Shown one piece after another: positions 22,232-34,071 of a DNA stretch of 64,000 bases. The stretch comes from Raphanus sativus (lineage: Eukaryota > Streptophyta > Magnoliopsida > Brassicales > Brassicaceae): assembly GCF_000801105.2 (NCBI RefSeq), contig NC_079517.1:20345579-20409578 (forward strand), given 5' to 3'. The notes beneath the pieces were generated by a model, which saw nothing but the letters and a program-made list of their open reading frames with translations, had not been told where the DNA came from and ran no database searches. The position numbers and the translations under genes are program-made. Numbering within the stretch: the first letter of the stretch is position 1; each line of letters begins with the position of its first letter.

Positions 22232-22482
22232 GGGCATTAATATCGCTGTGGGTTCTTAAACTTTTTTTTTCCTTTTCTTTTTCTGTTTTTTTTTTTTAAA
22301 AAAAAATTAAAATAAACTAATTGTGGGCCACCATATGTCAGTGAAGCCTACAAACAGTTAAGGACAACAATTAGGACGATTCTTATTTAAGGACATATAG
22401 AAGAAGTCTAGGACTTTTAATGGTGGGACCCACGTCAAACCACCTTAAAGACTTGTTAGGGGACGTGCGATACTTATGGTCT
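22232..22482. mobile_element. Tourist/Harbinger-like MITE (251 bp)
   Basis: The left end GGGCATTAATATCGC and the inverted right end GACCATAAGTATCGC match at 11 of 15 positions. TTA flanks both ends (22229-22231, 22483-22485), the target duplication typical of PIF/Harbinger. It lies about 310 bp downstream of the NAC stop codon. Superfamily is inferred from the TSD and end composition. Confidence 0.55.
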
Positions 22483-22790
22483 TAGAGATGTCCTTAGAGC
22501 AACTCTGCCATCTTGAGTTCTTGACTTTTGTGTAATATTGGAACTGAAATCATAGTAGAAACAATCTTAAGCAAAAGTCTTTAACAAATAAAGAAAGTAA
22601 ACCAAAGTTACATTGTCCAAGATTAGGTTACTTCTAAACGCCGAAGGCTACAAAAAGCAAAGCAAGTCTTAATTTTTTTTCTTTTCTTTTTGGTCTGCAA
22701 GAAACCAAAACCAAAGCAACATTAATAAGATAATTATAAACTAATACATATTAGCGATGTCCTACACTAGTTAAGTGGTAATAGTACATC

Positions 22791-24020
22791 TTAATTGTTA
22801 GGGGAATACGACGTTGCCGACATCTCACTAGTGGTCGTCTCAAAACCAGTCTCGACCATTGATCTTACATTCGGAAGCTCATTAGTTAATCCTCCGGCCA
22901 AGTTGTGGAAGTAGTTATGGTCATTGTTGCTAGGAAACAGAGCATTCCCTGTTTCATTGTTCCTCAGAAAGATAGTATCCCCTGTTCCGTTGTTTCTAGC
23001 TATGTTGTACGGAACTCCGAGCATCTGAGACGCTAAATAAGCAGCAGCTGACTCTGTGAAGCTTGCGGGTTCGTCTACTGGAGAAGAGATAAGGTTTTGT
23101 CTTGTTGCCATGTTGCTGAAAACGTCTGTTGAAGCAAAAAGAGTTGTGGTTTGTGACGGTGAGTTGTATTGGCTGGTGTCAGGAATCGCCGGATAAAGCC
23201 ATGATTGTGGGACTGATCTTTGTGATGATACTGCGTTCGTCTTCTTGAATATTCTGCAAATAGCCCAAGCATCCTACAAAAAAAGAGAAAAACAACACAA
23301 ACACAAACCATGATTTGAAGTTTGACTGAACACCCATAAAGAAAGGTTATTTCTCCTGGGTGTAACGAAAGTTAGGGAAAGTGCGGTTACTTACGCTTGA
23401 AGGAATCTCTTTATTGTTGATGTTATGGTGTTGCTTCTTGTTATTGTAACTGGTATAAGACGATGAGTGATGAGAGTCAGATAGAGAAGGGAGACGAAAT
23501 TCATGCATCATCCAATCGGTTTTGATTCCTTTAGCAGCTCGACCACGGTAGAACACAAGCGACTTCTTCAAACCGATGCATCGAGTCGAGTCTAATGAGT
23601 ATATAGGCCGGTCAGTTCCGGTTGCTTTCCAGAATCCACCTCCAGTTACTCGGTTAGGCCTCGTGCTGTTCCTATATTTCCTGTCTCTTGGACAGTAAAA
23701 GTACCACTCTTTCTCCCCCATTGCCGCAAGCTCTTTTTTTTTAAACATTGATTCAAGAAAATGCATTCAAGGCTTTGGTTTCCATATATAAGTTCGGAGA
23801 AAAATTAGAAATAAGAGTTTCAGTGTGGCTTACTTGGTAGGTCCCATGGATCGTATTTGTAAATGTCGACTTTCTTGATGAGTTCAAAGGGAAGAGATTT
23901 GTGTAGAACCTTCCTTTTCAGGTAGAAACTTACGAGTTCTTCATCTGTGGGATGAAACCTAAACCCTGGCAAAACGACGTCATCGAATCTTTCTACGGTG
24001 TTGCTCTCTTCATCATCCAT
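22791..24020 (-). CDS. NAC094: NAC-domain transcription factor (ANAC094-like), three exons
   Basis: Exons on the minus strand are 24020-23834, 23732-23395 and 23273-22791. Joined, they give 335 codons plus stop with no lesion. The introns start GTAAGC and GTAAGT and end AG; the first is in mid-codon and the second is phase 0. The NAC domain spans about residues 17-186 with subdomains [79 protein letters not shown] and [11 protein letters not shown]. This DNA-binding and dimerisation fold acts in the nucleus. The C-terminal 150 residues are Asn/Ser/Thr-rich, as in NAC activation regions. The sequence is closest in my memory to Arabidopsis ANAC094 and related to FEZ (root cap stem-cell divisions); the role here is unknown. 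The ATG at 24020 (MDDEE) is chosen by homology; an in-frame ATG at 24032 is possible. A minus-strand TATAAAAT lies near 24301-24308. It is the only intact host gene in the window. Confidence 0.93.
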
Positions 24021-24115
24021 AACTAGAACCATAACGTAGTGATAGTTTAGTACTATTGGGATTATGAAATAAGTCGACCCAAAGAGAATGAAGAGAATAA
24101 GAGACATTTATAGAA

Positions 24116-24118
<3 letters not shown>

Positions 24119-24155
<37 letters not shown>
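24119..24155 (-). promoter_or_regulatory. CT-rich microsatellite in the NAC 5' leader
   Basis: A (GA)18 run on the plus strand reads (CT)n in the NAC sense direction, 100-135 bp upstream of the start codon. CT-rich tracts are common in plant 5' UTRs. Length variation here could affect expression, but nothing in the sequence proves it. Confidence 0.7.
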
Positions 24156-24157
<2 letters not shown>

Positions 24158-24628
24158 TGCTTAGATGACAAGAAATGTTTTCATGGGGAAACGATAATTG
24201 GACCAGAAAGTGATGCATTATAAGACCAATGTTTCTAGGAGAAGTGAAGAGTTTTGCAAGAAAGATATGATATGTGTTTCTTGAACTTTGTTTTTTCTTC
24301 ATTTTATACATTTTCTTCAAATTTCGAGCGTGATTCATATTTCAAAGTTATGACTGTGTGCTTCTTGAAACTGAGGGTATGAGTCAAACTGAAAAATGTA
24401 CATTAAATATTAAGTTTATAAAAGGTTATGGAAAAACATCTTTCTTTTCGACAATTTATTCTCTCTCCCTTTTAAAAAAAGAATCACTATAACATTTTCA
24501 AGAAAATTAAGAAAACTATATAATAGCATAATATATCTTTATTTAATATATGATAAATTAAATAAGAACGGTTTAAAAATTACCAAAATAGAACAAAAAT
24601 TCAGCATGATTGTCTATATAGTATTTTT

Positions 24629-25090
24629 TTAACACCAAATAGATTCATATTTCATAAAGTCTGAAGAAACATTAGGAGAAGCATACATAGCTCTCTTTGC
24701 CAGGAAATCTGCTAACATGTTTTGAGCTCCATGAATGAAAGAAAACAAGACATACATAAATTGCATCGATAGAAACTCGATATCTGTGAGAGCTCCATAA
24801 AGCTTCATCGGATATGTCTTCGAGTTGATAGTTCTAATGAGCTCTTGAGAGTCGGAGTGAAACCAGACTTTGGAGAGAAGACGTTGCTTTGCGGATAGGA
24901 GTGCCTCACGCATCGCTAGTGCTTCAGCCATAAGAGGAGAGGAAACATGCATACGTCGCTTCGAGAAACCTTCTTTCTCATGCGAGTGGGTGTAGTTGTA
25001 GATCCATCCTAGGCCAGCAGCTCCTGATACTCTTGACCATGCAGCATCAGAGTGGCATAAGACTTTTTTTCCTTTTAAGATTTTTTTCAT
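24629..25090 (-). CDS. RNase H-like (RVT_3) protein, LINE-derived fragment
   Basis: A 153-aa frame from ATG at 25090. It carries the plant RVT_3 RNase H-like fold: HSDAAW (first Asp), GAAGLGWIY strand, SPLMAEALAMREAL (Glu), VWFHSDSQELIRTIN (second Asp) and HGAQNMLADFLAKRA (His and last Asp). All four catalytic-type acids are present. Such domains occur at the C-terminus of non-LTR (LINE) reverse transcriptases and as free-standing plant proteins. No RT domain precedes it here; the 70 bp upstream are AT-rich. It is therefore either a domesticated short gene or, more likely, a LINE 3' remnant with its frame still open. Confidence 0.75.
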   Translation of the reverse strand: MKKILKGKKVLCHSDAAWSRVSGAAGLGWIYNYTHSHEKEGFSKRRMHVSSPLMAEALAMREALLSAKQRLLSKVWFHSDSQELIRTINSKTYPMKLYGALTDIEFLSMQFMYVLFSFIHGAQNMLADFLAKRAMYASPNVSSDFMKYESIWC

Positions 25091-25159
25091 AATTCCAAAA
25101 CTAACCCTTGATTAATCTAAATAAACATATTAAACTAATATAATTTTACAAAATATATA

Positions 25160-25348
25160 AAAAATTACATTCACGATTTTTGTCATTATTCTAAAAAATA
25201 TATAATATTTTTAGGATATTTTTAGAATATTTACTTAACTGAAATTTTCTTAATTTTCTTAATTTTCTTAATAAACATATTTTTCTTATCCGTAGAAGGC
25301 ACCTTCTACTTTTTTAGAATAATGACAAAAATCGTGAATGTAATTTTT
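25160..25348. repeat. 39-bp perfect inverted repeat with 111-bp loop
   Basis: The left arm 25160-25198 and right arm 25310-25348 are exact reverse complements (core ACATTCACGATTTTTGTC). The structure resembles a small foldback/MITE. The left breakpoint of the 7.45-kb duplication (25210) falls in its loop, so only the right arm recurs in the second copy (near 32777-32815). Confidence 0.95.
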
Positions 25349-26604
25349 ACCTCAGGTAGAAGTATGAGTAGATTCTAGATTTCGCATTCCCGAAATTTTA
25401 GAATACTTCATAAAAGTAGAACCTGCATTCCACATGAAAGTGGCTATCTTTACGAATATTATAATTCACATTCTCCTTATTTATAATTTTAATAAAATGT
25501 AGATTGTTCTTTCTAAAAAAAATAGATGAACATGTTTAATCTAGAATTCATTTTCTACTAGTCTATTTTTCTGTAGAAGACGCAATTTACTTTTAGTAGA
25601 ACGTAATTTAAATTTTTATTTATTAAGTTTTTCGAAAAACAAATATCCGCTTATCTATATGTGTGTTTTATTAATTGTTTAGATTTTATAATTTTTTTTT
25701 CAAAAAATTGTTTATTTATTAATTTACAGAAATTAAAAGGGTAAAAAGGAGACAAAATAGATAAAAATGGTTTTATACTAAAATGACAACCATGCTATTT
25801 TTTGTTTCATTTTGGAAATTTTCCCTTAAATCTATTGGTTACTCAAAAGGATAAAAATACATTTAATGTACAAAGTTATTTTAGAATAGTAAAATGACAT
25901 TTTTAAAAGTAAAAAATAAATTTTAAATGACACTCTTTATGAAACAGAAGAAGTATATATAGAAATTCTACCAACTTTATTCTATCCGTTGACCAGTCTC
26001 GTTATCGTTTCTTCCTTAAGTGTATTTCTGAATGTGCTCTGTGTTAAGAATTTTCCCATGATCATTTTCACAACAGTCATCAAACTTCAATCTTATTGCT
26101 TGAGAAATTTGTGTCTTAGGTGATGGAAGGTTATAGTCTTATCTTGCGATAGGCGGATTAGATTGGCTTCATTCAGACGGTAAACAAATGACTAATGATT
26201 TAATGATGAGGGTACAAGTGTCAATCCATACGACATAAATTTTGACACAAATAATTTTAAGTGACTATTTATTAAAAATATAAATACTACAAGAAAACAG
26301 AACATTTCCTAACGAATTCTCGAGGAAATATGTTTATTGAAAATTTTTGTTGAAGTTTTGAGGAAAACATATCATTAGATAACCATTGTAATTCCTGACG
26401 GATTCCCGATGAAATAGGGAATTTTTCGGGAAATTCTGACGAATTTCAGATGGATTTTGGAGCCGTTATTGTTCCATTTGAAAATTTTAAAAATTTCGAC
26501 GGATTTCTTTTTCTCCTTTAAAAATCCATCCGTAATTTACTCAGATTTATCTATAAATATAATCTCCTCTTCATTCATTCACAAGTCACAATAAAGCAAA
26601 AAAC

Positions 26605-28603
26605 ATGTCTTCTCCTAATTATTTTTGTTTGTGGATGGATAAATTCATATGGTTCATGATACAAATATTACTTACAGATGAATACACACAAGGTATTAGC
26701 AAATTCATGATGTTAACTCAACGACAACCGAAAGTAATAACTGGTAAGTTGAAACGTAACTATTCTACTTGTATGAATAATAGAAATATTAAAAAAAAAT
26801 GTGTGGAACCATTTGAAAGGGTCTATGATGGGTTACATGGTCTGGTATCGTCATGGAGAAATATAAGATTATAGTAATACTAGCGAACCTCATATTGCGC
26901 ACTAGTTAATAAACCTAACACAAATGTATATTTTGGTGTAGGTAGTGTTCATATGGTAATGATGAATATATAAAAAATTAACATTGGTTCTAGATGAAGA
27001 AGATAAACGAGAAGAATCCAATTTAGAAGCTTAGATACTTTTTATATGTTAGATGTAGCTAAGCAGCCATTGTAGATTGATGGCGATTAATTTGGCTGAA
27101 TAATGTATGGATGCGATTGGTGTTGTGAGAGATATTCTACCTGAAAATAATCTTGAATATGGTTCATACTATGATGTTCAAAAACTGGTTGCTGGTCTTG
27201 GTTTACCGTATCAGGTGATCGATGTATACATTGATAGTTACATAATTTACTGAAGAGCAAATGAAAATGGCAGTATATGTAAGTTTTGTCAAAAAACATC
27301 GCTATTAGGAGACAAGCCAAAACAAATTTATTCCATATAAATGGATGTGGTATTTGACAGTGACAGAAAGATTGAAGATGCTATATTAGTCTGAACGTAC
27401 AACATGACCAATGAGATGGCATGGAGAACGATCAGAAGATCGTGAGATTACACAGTTTTCAAATGCAGAAGCGTTGAAGCATTTCCAATCAAAATATCCG
27501 GACTTTGCTTATGAGAAAAGAAATTTCTACTTTGGACTATGTATATATGGTTTCAACACATTCATAAATCATGAAAGACAATATTCATTGTGGCCAATAA
27601 TTGTGACACCTTACAACTTACAGTTAGATTAGTGCATGCCACATGAGTTTTTGATCATGTCCATTCTCGTCCCGTGTCTGAGCATCCTAAGAGTCACTTG
27701 ATGTGTTTTTCTCAGCCATTGGTATATGAGCTGAAATTACTATATGAGCATTGTGTTCTTACACACGATGTTTTGTGCAAAGAAATATTTCAGATGAGAG
27801 CAGTAATTATATGGACAACAAGTGATTTTCTAACATATGATATGTTATTTGGATAGAAAACTCATGGAAGGCTATGATCTCCTTATTTCCAAGATAGCAC
27901 ATATGATTTCCAACTAATACACGAATGAAAACGTGTTGGTTTGACTATCACATAAGATTTCTACCATACGATCATCAATATCGTAGGAGTACAACACTGA
28001 ACTAAAACATGGACAAAAAAACGTGTTGATTTGACTATTACGAAGAACAAGAAAGTGCTCGACAGTCCCCTCCTCAATTAAGTGGCAGTTCTTTGGTGGA
28101 ATGATTAAGATATTTGAATGCTGAGAGGAAGCCTGATGTAGGTGGAAACATACAATTCAGTTGACGTTTGAGAACAACACAATTGGCATAAGAAGTGTAT
28201 TTATGAGATTTTCCATATTGGTAGGATCATGAATTGCATCATAATTTAGATGTCATGCATGTTTACAAGAACATTATCCTTAATGTCCAAGGTAAAATAA
28301 AAGGATACTTTGAAATCTAGACTGTATTTTGTTGTATTTGTTCTCGAAAGGATATTTATGTTGATGCACATGGTAAAGGTCATGTTCCCATTTATGGATT
28401 TGATGCAACTTCGAAGGAAGAGTTCTTTTATTTGATTATACACAGCGTCAAGTTTCCAGAAGAGTATGCATCTAAGTTGTGTAACTGTGTCGACAAAAAT
28501 GAAAGAAATTTTATTGATAAGAAGAGCCACAATTGTTGTAATGATGTAACATCTTCTTTAATTTGCCTTTTCTGAACTACTTCCACGAAATGTTCATGAT
28601 ACA
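26605..28603 (+). pseudogene. CACTA transposase (TNP2 type) remnant, copy A
   Basis: Recognisable across several frames with many stops. It has an N-terminal transposase-associated zinc domain (MDKFIWF…EYTQGISKFM, then GYMVWYRHGE). The Transposase_21 part follows: LVAGLGLPYQVIDVYID, MRWHGERSEDREIT, HFQSKYPDFAYEKRNF, YSLWPIIVTPYNL, HNWHKK…HNLDVMHVYKNI. The start of DUF4218 is last (IHSVKFPEEYASKLCNCVD, LPFSELLP near 28570). It stops where gypsy-like sequence begins. It cannot encode an active enzyme. Confidence 0.87.
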
Positions 28604-31600
28604 GATATATCTTATATTAACATATTGAATTAATTGTCATTTAATTGAGTAGGATTCATTACTTATACTTTTTCTTTCTTTCGTAAGTATAAATGTTTTG
28701 CATAGGTTTTTCATTAATTGATATCCCTTTTCAGAAGTACCCATATTTGTTTCTTCAATGTTTTGCATAGCTTTTCCATTAAGATGTTTCTCAGCGATGT
28801 GTTCAGATTTCTCCAAAACATTTGCCTCAACCTCCTCCACAACTTACATTTCAACTTGTTCAATTTGAGTTCCATACAAGAGTCCTGAGATTTCATCTTT
28901 CTTGTGATCATTCAATTCAATCTCAAAAACACCACTAGAGAATACGGCATTGTGATACTATTTGGGGTTCTGCTCTAGTTTCTCTGGTAAAGATCCCATC
29001 AGGAGCTTTGAGTTGTAATTCATAGAAGCAAACTGATTCTCAAATGTTGAAGTTTTAAGAGAGGTTGAAGAATTTGTCGTTGAGGTCATTGTAACTTCCA
29101 TTAAATGTGACGTGTAGGTCCGTTGAGTTCAGACTCAATGTTCTCCTCCAAGTTATCTTTTTTTCCAAGTTTGCATGTATGTTGTCTTGTTTGAGATTCC
29201 AAGATTTATTTAAGAACAAAATCTGAGCTACTTTCTTGCGGAAGCGGTTTAGAATAATTGGCTTAGTTCTGAACAAGTTGATTTCCTTTGTTGTAGTATT
29301 TGGGTGGGTAGAGTTGGGTTTGGGTTGGAAGCCACCTAGTTGTTTAGAGTAGAATGACTTTTGTTGGTAGTTGTTATGGTATTGAGGTTTGCTTTGAAAG
29401 TTCCCTTGAAGAGTATTTTGGTCCTTCTATTAAAAATGATAACCTTGATCCTTTTGTGGAAACTGATATCCCTGATCCTTCTTGTACCATGTACCATTTT
29501 CATTGGAAAAGAACATATCTTCTTGACCCTCTAAACTATCAACCTCTGTAGACTCTATGGTCCGTTACTGCTAGTTCTCACTAATGAGGTTAGCCTTGCC
29601 CTGTTGCATTATGTCTGAAAAGAGCATGCTTAGTTTATCTTGAACGAACTTCAGTTCTTTCATGGTGTGCATATATCATCACCTCCAACTCCTCTATTGT
29701 TCATATAATACTCATCATTGTAGTATAGTCACTATATGCCAATTTTTTCCCCAAGTTTTACCCCTTCCTTCTCATACGTTTCCAAGAAGTGCTCATTGCT
29801 TCCAGTGTCAAGCATGCTTATGTATTTGGGTAGGACCCCTCGGTAGAGTGTACTAAGTAAACTCACTTTGCTAAAACCATGATGAGGGCATTGTATGGTG
29901 TAACACCTGAACCTCTCCAAGCTTCACCATAGCTCTCTAGATTCTTCTAGTGAAAACCATAAATCTCATTTTTTATCCTTGCAGTTCAGGAAATAGAGAA
30001 TATCTTTGAAAAGAAAGATATCTTGCAATCATCCCAAGTAGTGATTGAGCTTTGGGGTAGATTGTTCTCCAATATATGATCTTTGTATCCAAGTGAAAAT
30101 GGAAAGAATCTCAATTTGAAGGTATCTTAAGAAATGTCATTGATCTTCACTGTCCCACATATCATGTCAATGTTGTCTAAGTGGTCTAGTGGATCTTCCA
30201 TTGCATGAACATGATACTTGTTACGTTTTACCATGTTTATCAAGCATGAATTGATCTTAAAGTTGATTTTCTCAACAGCTGGTGCGAGAATTCCTGTTTT
30301 GTTTTCATATATATATTAGGCTCATCAAAGGTTATAGTGATCCGAGAATTATGTGGTGGATGGTGTGGTTGATGGTTTGCCGCTAATCGACCATTTCTAC
30401 CTTTGAAACTCCTTGAACATTTACTCCATGGATATCATCTTCATGGAATTCTTCATTGTGTTGTTGGTGTTGTTGATGTTCCATCTCAAAACAAAACTGT
30501 TATTACTGAGCATGTTGCTCTTCTTCTCTTCTGTTTTTTGCAATCCCCCTTTCAAATTTCTTGATGTCTTTCACTCTAGGTAGTAGGTATTTTGGGCCTC
30601 TAATTCTCAATTTCATTCACCTCACATTTACAAAAAGATGAAGAAGGAAAATTAGTAATCCAAATAGAATCAATACATAGTCTTAAGTAATAAGAAAATC
30701 TCAATCAAGATCAATCTAAGACTTGGAACGGTGCCAAAACTTGATAAGGATTAAGTTTAACCTAAGTATAATTGTAGTACAAGAGGGTCAAACCAACCAA
30801 AGACAATCTCAGTCACCAAGAGTACAATTCTCCAAGTTAATCTAAGCACAATAATTGAGTAATTAAAGAAGTAATCAAGTAACAAGAGTGAAATCTAAAT
30901 CAAACAACAAGAAACACTTTGGTAATACAAGTATACATGGGCTTTCAATCAATAGATTAAAAGAGACCCCATAGGCATTTGATTAAAGGCGAATAAGATC
31001 CAATATAAGATGGCAAAATATAAATCAACAAGATTTCTTAAGTCTAGAACACAAGATATATCTATTCTTTCCCAAGACAATGATCCCTATGTAATCATGA
31101 ATCAAATATAGAATCAAGATCCCTTCATTCAAGCACCTCATCGAACACCTTCATTGCATAAAACAACTTAGAATCAAGATTGAGAGTGATCAATTAAAAT
31201 ATAGCATTAAGTGATCAACTTAGAATTGCAAGAAAACATTTAAATGTTTCACAAAACATCTTAATTCTTCACCCAATCACCTTAATCTCCCTAGTCCATA
31301 GATTCAAATAAGTCTACTCACTAATCACCATGAAAAACCTTAAATCCATACAAAGAATAACACTCATCATGGTTTGAACAAAGAATAACTCAGTAAACAC
31401 AAGGAAGACAGATGAAATAGATTAAAGATTCAAACTTTAACCAAAAGATGATTGTCATACGAGAAAAACAAGATAATTAGAGTTTTTGACTGAAAAAATA
31501 TTTGTAAGCCTCTAAAAATGAGTTGGGCCAACCTAAAAAACCTTATCAACCGAGTAAAAAAATAGAAAAGATAAAGTTTAAGGTCGTCAATGGGTACACA

Positions 31601-31821
31601 AACCTGTTGCACACAACCGCTACGAGACTCGCAAGGATTACAACGGGTGCTCCAAGCCGCTGCGCATACCCGCTCTAACACTTGGTGATGTCTTGATAAT
31701 GCACGATTATGCATCACTTGCAACGGCTGCACTTGACCTTTTCATCCCATGCTACGAGGGTCGCTTAATCCACAACGGGTACTCCAACCTGTTGCCATCT
31801 GCATGTTGTGACACTTAGCAT
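28604..31821 (-). pseudogene. Athila-like gypsy gag and LTR inside CACTA, copy A
   Basis: On the minus strand, gag motifs (YTIQCPHHGFSKVSLLSTLYRGVLPKY near 29800-29915) and a degenerate gag tail (28637-28911) are followed upstream by a primer-site-like TGGCACCGTTCC near 30727-30738, close to the tRNA-Asp site. An LTR begins TGATAAGG at 30742 and extends to about 31.8 kb (end uncertain). pol and the second LTR are absent. CACTA sequence resumes after it. Confidence 0.72.
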
Positions 31822-34071
31822 TTTCCAGTTGGAAATTTAGTTTCCAGGAATGAATGCAATGAGGTGCAATGTTTTTAATTGTGATTGGTATGATAATATA
31901 GTTGAGCGTGGAGAGATAACATACACATTTGGTGTTATATATATAAATTTTTGATTAATTTTATTTACATTTTCAATTAATATTTTTTAATTTTTAATTT
32001 ATCTTTTGTCGATATTTTAAATTTATTTTTAAAATCATTAATTATTTTTCTATAAGTATTTTTTCTAATTTTTGACGATTTCCCAAAAATATATTTCTGA
32101 CTAATTCCTGATGACTTTCCATCATAATTTTTTTCTCGTCGAGATAGACCCAATGAATGACTTCTCAAGAAAGCTCTTTCCCAACGAATATCTGATCGAT
32201 TTTCCCGCTCAGATTGACATTTTTCTTGTAGTGAAATACCATAAAGTTGTTTAAAAGTCATGATATCATTAAAACCAGTGCATATTTAAATTGATAAACA
32301 TACCAATTTACACTGTATAACTTTATAACTATATTATTAAAATTGATAAACATATCAAATTACATTATATAAATTAATAACTATATATTATTAGAGCTAA
32401 ATATCATTAACATATTTCAAAAACTAAATCAGCGTTACATTGTAGATGCAACTCTAGTATTAGGGTTACAAAAATCTATTTACTTTTTTTTAATATTTAT
32501 CAGAATCGAGACTTAATTAAAAGTTTCAGAAGGTTTGTGAAGATTATTAAGCAATAATGAGCATATCATGAAAAAAACGATCCCAGCTCAGTTATTAATA
32601 ATAAAAATTTTGCATGTCATTTGTATGTTTAGTGAAACCTCTGATCTCTTTATAAAAATATTATATATTCTAACACTTTAGGATATTTTTAGAATATTTA
32701 CTTAACTGAAATTTTCTTAATTTTCTTAATTTTCTTAATAAACATATTTTTCTTATCCGTAGAAGGCACCTTCTACTTTTTTAGAATAATGACAAAAATC
32801 GTGAATGTAATTTTTACCTCAGGTAGAAGTATGAGTAGATTCTAGATTTCGCATTCCCGAAATTTTAGAATACTTCATAAAAGTAGAACCTGCATTCCAC
32901 ATGAAAGTGGCTATCTTTACGAATATTATAATTCACATTCTCCTTATTTATAATTTTAATAAAATGTAGATTGTTCTTTCTAAAAAAAATAGATGAACAT
33001 GTTTAATCTAGAATTCATTTTCTACTAGTCTATTTTTCTGTAGAAGACGCAATTTACTTTTAGTAGAACGTAATTTAAATTTTTATTTATTAAGTTTTTC
33101 GAAAAACAAATATCCGCTTATCTATATGTGTGTTTTATTAATTGTTTAGATTTTATAATTTTTTTTTCAAAAAATTGTTTATTTATTAATTTACAGAAAT
33201 TAAAAGGGTAAAAAGGAGACAAAATAGATAAAAATGGTTTTATACTAAAATGACAACCATGCTATTTTTTGTTTCATTTTGGAAATTTTCCCTTAAATCT
33301 ATTGGTTACTCAAAAGGATAAAAATACATTTAATGTACAAAGTTATTTTAGAATAGTAAAATGACATTTTTAAAAGTAAAAAATAAATTTTAAATGACAC
33401 TCTTTATGAAACAGAAGAAGTATATATAGAAATTCTACCAACTTTATTCTATCCGTTGACCAGTCTCGTTATCGTTTCTTCCTTAAGTGTATTTCTGAAT
33501 GTGCTCTGTGTTAAGAATTTTCCCATGATCATTTTCACAACAGTCATCAAACTTCAATCTTATTGCTTGAGAAATTTGTGTCTTAGGTGATGGAAGGTTA
33601 TAGTCTTATCTTGCGATAGGCGGATTAGATTGGCTTCATTCAGACGGTAAACAAATGACTAATGATTTAATGATGAGGGTACAAGTGTCAATCCATACGA
33701 CATAAATTTTGACACAAATAATTTTAAGTGACTATTTATTAAAAATATAAATACTACAAGAAAACAGAACATTTCCTAACGAATTCTCGAGGAAATATGT
33801 TTATTGAAAATTTTTGTTGAAGTTTTGAGGAAAACATATCATTAGATAACCATTGTAATTCCTGACGGATTCCCGATGAAATAGGGAATTTTTCGGGAAA
33901 TTCTGACGAATTTCAGATGGATTTTGGAGCCGTTATTGTTCCATTTGAAAATTTTAAAAATTTCGACGGATTTCTTTTTCTCCTTTAAAAATCCATCCGT
34001 AATTTACTCAGATTTATCTATAAATATAATCTCCTCTTCATTCATTCACAAGTCACAATAAAGCAAAAAAC

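Larger units (their letters stand above)
26285..32233 (+). mobile_element. CACTA (En/Spm) transposon, degenerate, copy A
   Basis: The left end TACTACAAGAAAA (CACTACAAGAAAA with one change) at 26285 and the right end TTTTCTTGTAGTG at 32221-32233 are inverted. AAA flanks each end (26282-26284, 32234-32236), the 3-bp target duplication typical of CACTA. Subterminal regions carry repeated CGACGGATTTC/GAC(G)AATTTC-type words, as in plant CACTA elements. Inside are a dead transposase and a gypsy gag/LTR segment. Confidence 0.88.
25210..32663. repeat. 7.45-kb direct duplication, copy A
   Basis: Matches 32677-40130 at a constant offset of 7467 bp. Every open frame inside is identical between copies, and the sequence I compared by eye is identical until 32656/40123 near the right end. 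A 13-bp spacer (TATATTCTAACAC, 32664-32676) separates the copies. Contents: foldback right arm, AT-rich flank, CACTA element with gypsy sequence inside, and AT-rich flank. Confidence 0.95.

Noticed and set aside
26605..26874. Identical small ORF pairs at 7467-bp spacing as independent conserved genes
   Set aside because: They are pieces of one degenerate CACTA transposase carried twice by the segment duplication.
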